Part shown: piece by piece, positions 58,387 through 64,000 of the stretch
How the letters are laid out: each line of letters opens with the position of its first letter
Numbering within the stretch: the first letter of the stretch is position 1
From: Liolophura sinensis
Lineage: Eukaryota > Mollusca > Polyplacophora > Chitonida > Chitonidae
Direction of reading: 5' to 3'
DNA: 64,000 nucleotides
Assembly (NCBI RefSeq): GCF_032854445.1
Contig: NC_088304.1
Location: 34,829,551 to 34,893,550, forward strand
The notes under the pieces: generated by a model
Seen by the model: only the letters and a program-made list of their open reading frames with translations
Databases searched by the model: none
Told to the model about the DNA's origin: nothing
Made by a program: the position numbers and the translations under genes

Positions 58387-61300
58387 ATGCGGCTTCTCAA
58401 GCCTGCCTGGGTCGCCCATGATGGTAAATTTAGCAAGAGAAATAATGTAAACATTGTTGAGGTCGTTTTTTGTGTGTGCAACAACAACCTTGATATGTGA
58501 AAATGTATCGCTGGAAAATTTACCGCATTGCGTAAAGACTGATACACACGGTAAACATTTACAGAAATCAGTCCCGACCATAGCTTAACCGGGCTAAACA
58601 GCAAAACGTGCTATGATTTTTAAGAGATGAACATTGTCACTAGTTTACCAAATTTCAGAAGGCAAATCACCATGACAAGTGACTAAACACTAATACTGAT
58701 AGCTTATGATTTCTTCTCAGAAAATATGTTTTACAGTAAGTTTATAGAAGTTTAATGAAATTTGAATGTTTATGGGAACTGCTTAATTTAGAACAGTGTC
58801 TGATTATTCTGTCAGTGAATTATATACATTTTAGTGTGCCGGCACAGCACAATAACCCAGGAGCCTCACCTATGTGGACACTGTGAAGTCCAGCTCATGC
58901 TGGCTTCCTCTCTGGCTGTAGGTGGGTAGGTCTGGCAGCAACCTGCAGATTGTCATTGCTTGTGGGGCCTTGATGATGATAAGCAGTTGGTGGTTTACCC
59001 CTGGCACTCCAGTTTCTTTCACGCATTTAACAGATTGCAGCTGTTATAAAGACTAGGTTATTGTCATTTGACAGAGTGAAGCAGCAATGAAATAAATAAA
59101 TATTCAAGATCAAGTACATCTGGGAGCTTCATTCGACTCTGGCAATGGAAAGTAGTCAAGAGGATGATAGTTTACATGGGAAAGTAGACGGAATTGAACA
59201 ATAAAGGAAGACACTTTGAGAGCTGATAACTGAACATTATAATAGTTATAACAGAAAATATAACAGTCTTCACAGCATACACAAATTGTCAGTGTTAATA
59301 AGGCTTAGGTTATTATATTCCATTGGGGCCCCCATTCTTGAGAAACATTCTTGAGTACGGCACAAGTGAACACCAATGAAATAAATAAATGATCTTCCTT
59401 GTTATTTAAACAATATTTTTTCTGCTGTGTCTTCATGAGAAAAGTTTGTAGGCTAAAGTAAAACAGCAAGTCTCAGTGCACGGATGTTTTATTCAGCTGG
59501 TCAGCAACAGCCATATCTCATAATCAAATTTTCTGACTTTTCCCATATCTCATCCTAGAGTGGAACAGCCATCAAACAAGTTGCATGCATGACTTCTGTG
59601 GCTGTTCCCCCCACTCCAAACCCAACAAACCGCAGTTTGCCCAAGAATATATTGCTGCAGACTTTGTCACATTTTTGAGGTTTATTTGGAAGGTAGAATG
59701 ATATCTTTCTTGAAAAATGTAAGTTTTACGACCAAATGCCCACACCTTATTACCTGTACCCTAGTTCTTCAGATTTTTTGAGACAATAATAAACAGCACA
59801 CTCAAATCAGTACTTTCCCAAAAAACTGGGAAAGAAATGTAATATTCTGCTTTCAGTACTCTTGAAAGCAAAAATCTGATTGTGCTAAATAAATAACGTC
59901 CTCAAAAAGCACATTTCACAATTCAAGAATTTGATGCTTTATACTTGGTCCTAACAGATGTGAAAATCTAAGTAAAAGAAGATTTGAATATATGCAGTGT
60001 ACGTGTTTTATGTGATTGTCTTAGGTTGTACAATGTAGTGTAGAGTTACAAGAATGAAGCCTCTGAAGGCAGCAAACCATTTAGACTTATTATTGCTGAT
60101 CAGATGTTGCTGAAGCATTTTGCACTCCTTTCCCTGGCCAAAGAACTCCTAGGAGTGTGATTTGCACACCTAAATTGAACAAATTATTTGTTGATGTGGC
60201 AAGATGTGTTCAGAAGGAGCTGAGATTTCATATGTGGGGTGTGAAGGTGTGGATACTTGTTTGATCGCACTCCTAAAGAAACAAATGCCTGCTTTACAAA
60301 CATGACAATTTTTCCAAGAAATGCATTCATCTGTATGATTGATATGTTAACATTTTTTAAAGACTATATATCTTTATACCTGCCCAGTAAGTGAGGCAGC
60401 AAGATCTGGCATATTATAAACTTGTACAGAAGGAGAAGGATTCATTGCTGTTACAGCAGGCTGTCAGTAGATTCATTGGGTAAAGGAGATTTTAGTGCAG
60501 GTGCCAATTAGGTGGATTTTGTTAATGATCCACTTTGCATCAGATTTCAGTATTGAATCAGTTAAGACAATTTTGAACAGACTATAAACTGGACTTTGAC
60601 CTTCACCATATTTGCTGAAGTGGCACATTGCTGATACAGTAGCAAATTGTGGATCTTGTTAACTTCTTTTAATGGGATTATTTTGGCTGCGGAAAGTGTA
60701 ATGACAAATGAGTTCCTTGTTCTAATGATTTGGTGGCTGGTAGCCAATTATGGGGGTGTGGGTCAGAGGAATGCCAATCTCTGGTGGAATAGAATAATGG
60801 CTGTTTTGATGCTAGCACAATTGCCTGTAAAATTAGCCAGGCAGTATTTTGAGGTGGTATAGTTTAGATTGGGAATAGTGATTTAGTCATGTCTTCATCA
60901 TTCACTCTCTGTACAAAAGCACTATTTTCCTGTTTGAATGTGCGTGTAAATTGTCATCAGAGTTGTTCTGCATATAAACCTGTGAAGTGTGGAGCCGCAT
61001 ATTGATAGCCATTAATGAGTGTTTTATCTGTTCAATTCTGCAAAATGAACTTTGGTGGTCAAGCAGAAATGTGTACTAAAATCATTAGTTTTGACATTTA
61101 TATTAACACTTACATGCTGACCAAGCCTATGTCATGACGCTTACAGTAGATGATTATGACATGTAAGTTGGGTTTTACCAGTTTTGAGGGTGATATAGAA
61201 TGGGAAGTGGGGGGAGAGGGGGGTTGCAGATGCTAAACATACAGAATGACAGAAAAACCTTCAATAGTGTAATTTTTTGGTATTTTTTTTTTTTTTTTTT

Positions 61301-63477
61301 TATAATTTTCTGATCATTTTCTATCACAACCCATCAGTGTTTCATTATTATATCACAAGGATGAGCATGACCATCTGACATCAGCTGTGGCTTTCACAGA
61401 CTTTTATGAGGAAGTTTGTAACATTCTTTGGAATTTGATTTTGCCTTTCCCTTTGATTGATGAATTTTGCACCTGTTTAATTTCATCAGCTGCCCTCGTA
61501 ACTTTTTGCTGCTGACCAATGAATTTTTAATGTACGAACAGTTTAATGAATGCATCAAGAGTGATGCAGATTTTTACTACAGGATATCCAAGAATAGTTT
61601 AACATCTGCCTTTAAATTTTGATACATACATGTAGTTGATGAAAGTTTTTAACTTCATTGTCGTTGCAGGAATGCCCATCTTTTCTGTGGACATCCATCC
61701 CGATGGCTCAAGGTTTGCTACAGGAGGGCAAGGTACTGTGCTTCCCTAATTGCGTTCAATTGTGTTTGCTATAGTCTGTAATCAGGCTTTCTTTATCTGT
61801 TTGAGAAGATGGCTATCATGGAAAAGTAGCCAGTGGAGAATTATTAATGAAGTAAAGTACACGTAGGAGCTGTGGTCAAGGTAGGCCCGTACCTGCTCAG
61901 TTTTTCCCAAAGTAGCAAGGTACAGGTAACTGTTTTTGGCCTTGTAATAAACGGCCTGGCCATTATGTAAGACACATCTGTATAATACCAAGACACAACC
62001 AATCCATCTCAGCCAGTAGTAAACCCTCACCTGCATTATAAATGGACGTTCCATTCGCAATGAGTTTATATAGTGCGTTAAACAGTCTCTGGAAAAGATT
62101 TCTGAAACTGCAGAATAAAAACAAAATAGTGAAACACCAATAAAATAAATAAATAGTGGAGGAGAAAATACTGAATATTATAACAAAATGCGGTGTATGG
62201 CCTCCAGTAAGTATGAAATTGGCCACTTAGTATGAAAAATTATAATATTCAGACAAAAATTATAATTGTATTTTTTTGCCTGTCTCAAAGCCATAATGCA
62301 TATGCAGGGCTAAATTGTATTTATTTCTTCACTTTTTGCTCCTAAAGATACAGTGTAAGAATAATTATGCCATCAGAGGTAAGGTTTCTTGGAAAAGAGA
62401 CTTATACTCCTAACTTTACAGTGATGTCTCCCCTGGTATGAAAAGGAACTATACCTGTCATGCTTGTGTTTTTACCTGGCAGGTGAGGATGGGGGCACAG
62501 GTAAAGTGATGGTGTGGAATATGGCACCTGTGAGAGATGAGAAGTGTGAGAAAGATGAGAAGATCCCCCAAATTGCTCTGTCAGATGGACAACCATTTAG
62601 GTAGGCCTGTGTTCATTAGGATACTTACCTTCCAACCACTAAGTCACATGACGGCCCTGCTAGCACAGTTGGTAGAGCATCCACTTCGGGAGCAGTAGGT
62701 CCAGGGTCAATCCTGGGTCGAGTCGCACCTAAGACTTTAAAAGCTTGGCGTTAAGCCTGAAGGGGATTGTGCAACGACTAGTTGACCCGTATCAGTATAA
62801 TGACTTGGGCGTGCCCTCAGTAAGGCATCTCAGTGAAGCAGCACTAGATGAAAGAGCCGTGGAAATCCGTCCTGCAACAAGGCGGCACATTACATGCATT
62901 CTAAGGATTCCTTCTTCGACATATGACTGAAAAGTTGTTAAGTACGACACTCACTCTTTAAGTCACATGATCCTCGCCGTGGACAGGGAACCCACCTGAA
63001 TATTAATGAACCGCTGTAAGTAGAATCTTGTTGAAGATCTGCTAATCAAACCTGTTGCAGTGGTAAGCCAGTTTCAGCGTTTCGCCTCATTGATTCTGTA
63101 GGAATAACGTGTATGTTACATATGCGTAAATCTTCAACCTTTTCAACCAGTAAAACTATTATGAAAATGGTTCTAAAAGTGTTTTGTTTGTGTCACTTAA
63201 GATGCAAGCTTTATAAAACTGTGTAAATTATTTCTCTACACCCCAATGCTTCAAAATGTTGGCCGGGATTATGGTGGAGGAAACGGGGCAGAGCCCAGGG
63301 GAAACCCACAACCATCCGCAGGTTTAAAGTAAATAGATCAGTAAATAAATGTGCATGATTATTTTACATCTGCCGTTTTGTTTCAGCGTGTGTGAACTGT
63401 GTGCGCTGGTCTCATAACGGGAAGTATTTGGCCTCCGGTTCAGATGATAACATTGTGATGATCTGGCAGCTGGTCAG
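58387..63477 (+). CDS. HIRA: HIRA histone-chaperone subunit, first four exons (3' part outside window; frameshift in exon 3)
   Basis: Exon 1 58387-58423 encodes MRLLKPAWVAHD plus g. Exon 2 61670-61732 encodes MPIFSVDIHPDGSRFATGGQ. Exon 3 is 62483-62600 and exon 4 63387-63477 (ACVNCVRWSHNGKYLASGSD, then DNIVMIW). The order matches the N-terminal WD40 propeller of HIRA, which with UBN and CABIN1 deposits histone H3.3 independently of replication in the nucleus. All borders are GT-AG in phase 1. Exon 3 starts in frame (GKVMVWNMAPV) but after DEKIP a run of five C (62565-62569) shifts it; the correct continuation CQMDNHLA lies in the next frame and fits exon 4. As written the frame stops in exon 4 (TCA TAA near 63415). 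I favour a homopolymer error or a null allele in an otherwise conserved gene. The protein continues past 64000. Confidence 0.95.
58838..59105 (+). mobile_element. SINE family A, copy with altered 3' body (HIRA intron 1)
   Basis: Head-proximal part (cacaataacccaggagcctc; ctgtgaagtccagctcatgc; tggcttcctctctggctgta) is typical. The 3' part (ggtggtttacccctggcact, agcagcaatgaaataaata) differs from other copies, so this may be a subfamily or a chimera. Confidence 0.75.
59330..59394 (+). mobile_element. SINE family A, tail fragment
   Basis: cttgagaaacattcttgagt, acggcacaagtgaacaccaa, tgaaataaataaa. Confidence 0.65.
59395..61669 (+). other. HIRA intron 1, remaining part
   Basis: No exon fitting between HIRA exons 1 and 2, which join directly in phase (g plus ga gives Gly). 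A T run lies at about 61281-61300. Short open frames (for example 60647-60862) have no splice or homology support. Confidence 0.5.
62125..62156 (+). mobile_element. SINE family A, tail scrap
   Basis: agtgaaacaccaataaaata followed by aataaatag in HIRA intron 2. Only the terminal 30 bp are recognisable. Confidence 0.5.
62652..62965 (+). mobile_element. tRNA-derived SINE, family B, plus-strand copy (HIRA intron 3)
   Basis: Head: ggccctgctagcacagttgg, tagagcatccacttcgggag, ggtccagggtcaatcc (B box). Body: gcacctaagactttaaaag, tgcaacgactagttgacccg, gtgaagcagcactagatgaa, aaatccgtcctgcaacaagg. Collinear with the minus-strand copy at 11795-12118, lacking its gaggaagttgtaacttcct insert near the middle. 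Confidence 0.9.
63245..63330 (-). mobile_element. SINE family A, internal fragment
   Basis: atgttggccgggattatggt, ggaggaaacggggcagagcc, caggggaaacccacaaccat, ccgcaggtt. Head and tail are missing. It lies about 55 bp before the acceptor of HIRA exon 4. Confidence 0.85.
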
Positions 63478-63767
63478 GTGAATTTACTGAATTACCTCCC
63501 CTGAATCATTACTCTAGTCTAATTTGAGAGCATTTGTTTTGATTTATAATGGCTTTTCTTCTGAGATCTACAGCAGCACATGTGCATATTTTTGAAGATT
63601 TAATAAACTTTGTGCACAGTATTATGAGAATATTTTATCAGTATCAGTAGGCAGCTACCTGCTCATTTGTTTACAAAGGTGTGAGTAGGTGGCTACCTGC
63701 TCAGTTTGTTTACAAATGTATCGGAAGGCAGCTACCTGCTCAGTTTGTTTACAAAGGTATTGGTGGG

Positions 63768-64000
63768 GCCTCCGTGGCTCAGTTGGTTAGCGCAGTGTAA
63801 TGACCCAGGAGTCTCTCACCAATGCGGTCGCTGTGAGTTCAAGTCCAGCTCATGCTGGCTTCCTCTCCGGCCATACGTGGGAAGGTTTGTCAGCAACCTG
63901 TGGATGGTCGTGGGTTTCCCCCCGGGCTCTGTCCGGTTTCCACCCACCATAATGCTGGCCGCCGTCGTATAGTGAAATATTCTTGAGTACGGCGTAAAAC
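63768..64000 (+). mobile_element. SINE family A, full-length head and body, cut by window end
   Basis: The best-preserved copy: head ggcctccgtggctcagttgg, ttagcgcagtgtaatgaccc (tRNA-like A box), gctgtgagttcaagtccagc (B box), body and the start of the tail (cttgagtacggcgtaaaac). Lies in the HIRA intron after exon 4. Confidence 0.93.

Noticed and set aside
58338-58604. Minus-strand open frames upstream of HIRA
   Set aside because: They overlap HIRA exon 1 on the other strand, which matches the conserved N-terminus, and have no homology.
62745-62930. 61-codon frame near HIRA exon 3
   Set aside because: Lies wholly within a family B SINE.
63775-63850. Functional tRNA gene
   Set aside because: The A and B boxes belong to the SINE head and are followed by SINE body and tail; the same holds for 5547, 12060-12118, 12250 and 62652.

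Overview
The window is invertebrate nuclear DNA, most likely from a mollusc or another lophotrochozoan. The evidence is intron-split genes with GT-AG borders, many copies of a tRNA-derived SINE whose tail is related to cgtaaaacaccaatcaaataa, Ty3/gypsy, LINE and Polinton/Maverick remnants, and a divergent nicotinic-type receptor subunit of the kind expanded in lophotrochozoans. Gene density is low. Most of the window is introns and repeats, and there is one assembly gap (1676-1875). The species is an inference; no search was possible.

Layout. 1-1675 is a decayed Ty3/gypsy pol. 2385-6775 (+) is the 3' part of a secreted-type gene with two copies of an uncharacterised extracellular module and a PAN/apple domain, broken by an apparent frameshift. 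6.8-13.1 kb has no gene; it holds a LINE reverse-transcriptase scrap, a 103-bp and a 63-bp tandem repeat, and three kinds of tRNA-derived SINE. 13170-34564 (+) is a complete six-exon gene for a Cys-loop (nicotinic acetylcholine receptor-like) channel subunit; the exons join in perfect phase to 490 codons plus stop. Its introns hold MITEs, SINEs, four tandem arrays and a broken Polinton fragment. 34.9-45.4 kb is gene-free and repeat-rich. 45455-56498 (-) is a complete five-exon PGAM5 gene (286 codons plus stop) whose introns carry 48-bp, 51-bp and roughly 40-bp arrays. 58387-63477 (+) holds the first four exons of HIRA, transcribed divergently from PGAM5; the gene runs off the right edge and has a one-base frameshift in a C run in exon 3.

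The most striking signal is that several intronic tandem arrays are built from, or start exactly at, exon/intron junctions. In the receptor gene, intron 2 starts with about 33 units that reiterate the end of exon 2 and its GT donor, followed by about 15 units of 62-63 bp that re-encode a peptide like the last 12 residues of exon 2 plus a donor. Intron 5 starts with about six 72-bp units that repeat the end of the M2-coding exon plus its donor, each carrying an acceptor-like CAG 25 nt before the donor. In PGAM5, the 48-bp array starts within a few bases of the exon 2 donor and is open in frame with that exon, and another array abuts the acceptor of exon 4. This looks like repeated splice-junction-anchored amplification.

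The three recognisable genes do not form a pathway: a synaptic-type ion channel, a mitochondrial Ser/Thr phosphatase and a histone H3.3 chaperone. Only PGAM5 and HIRA have a close arrangement, head-to-head about 1.9 kb apart, and may share a promoter region.
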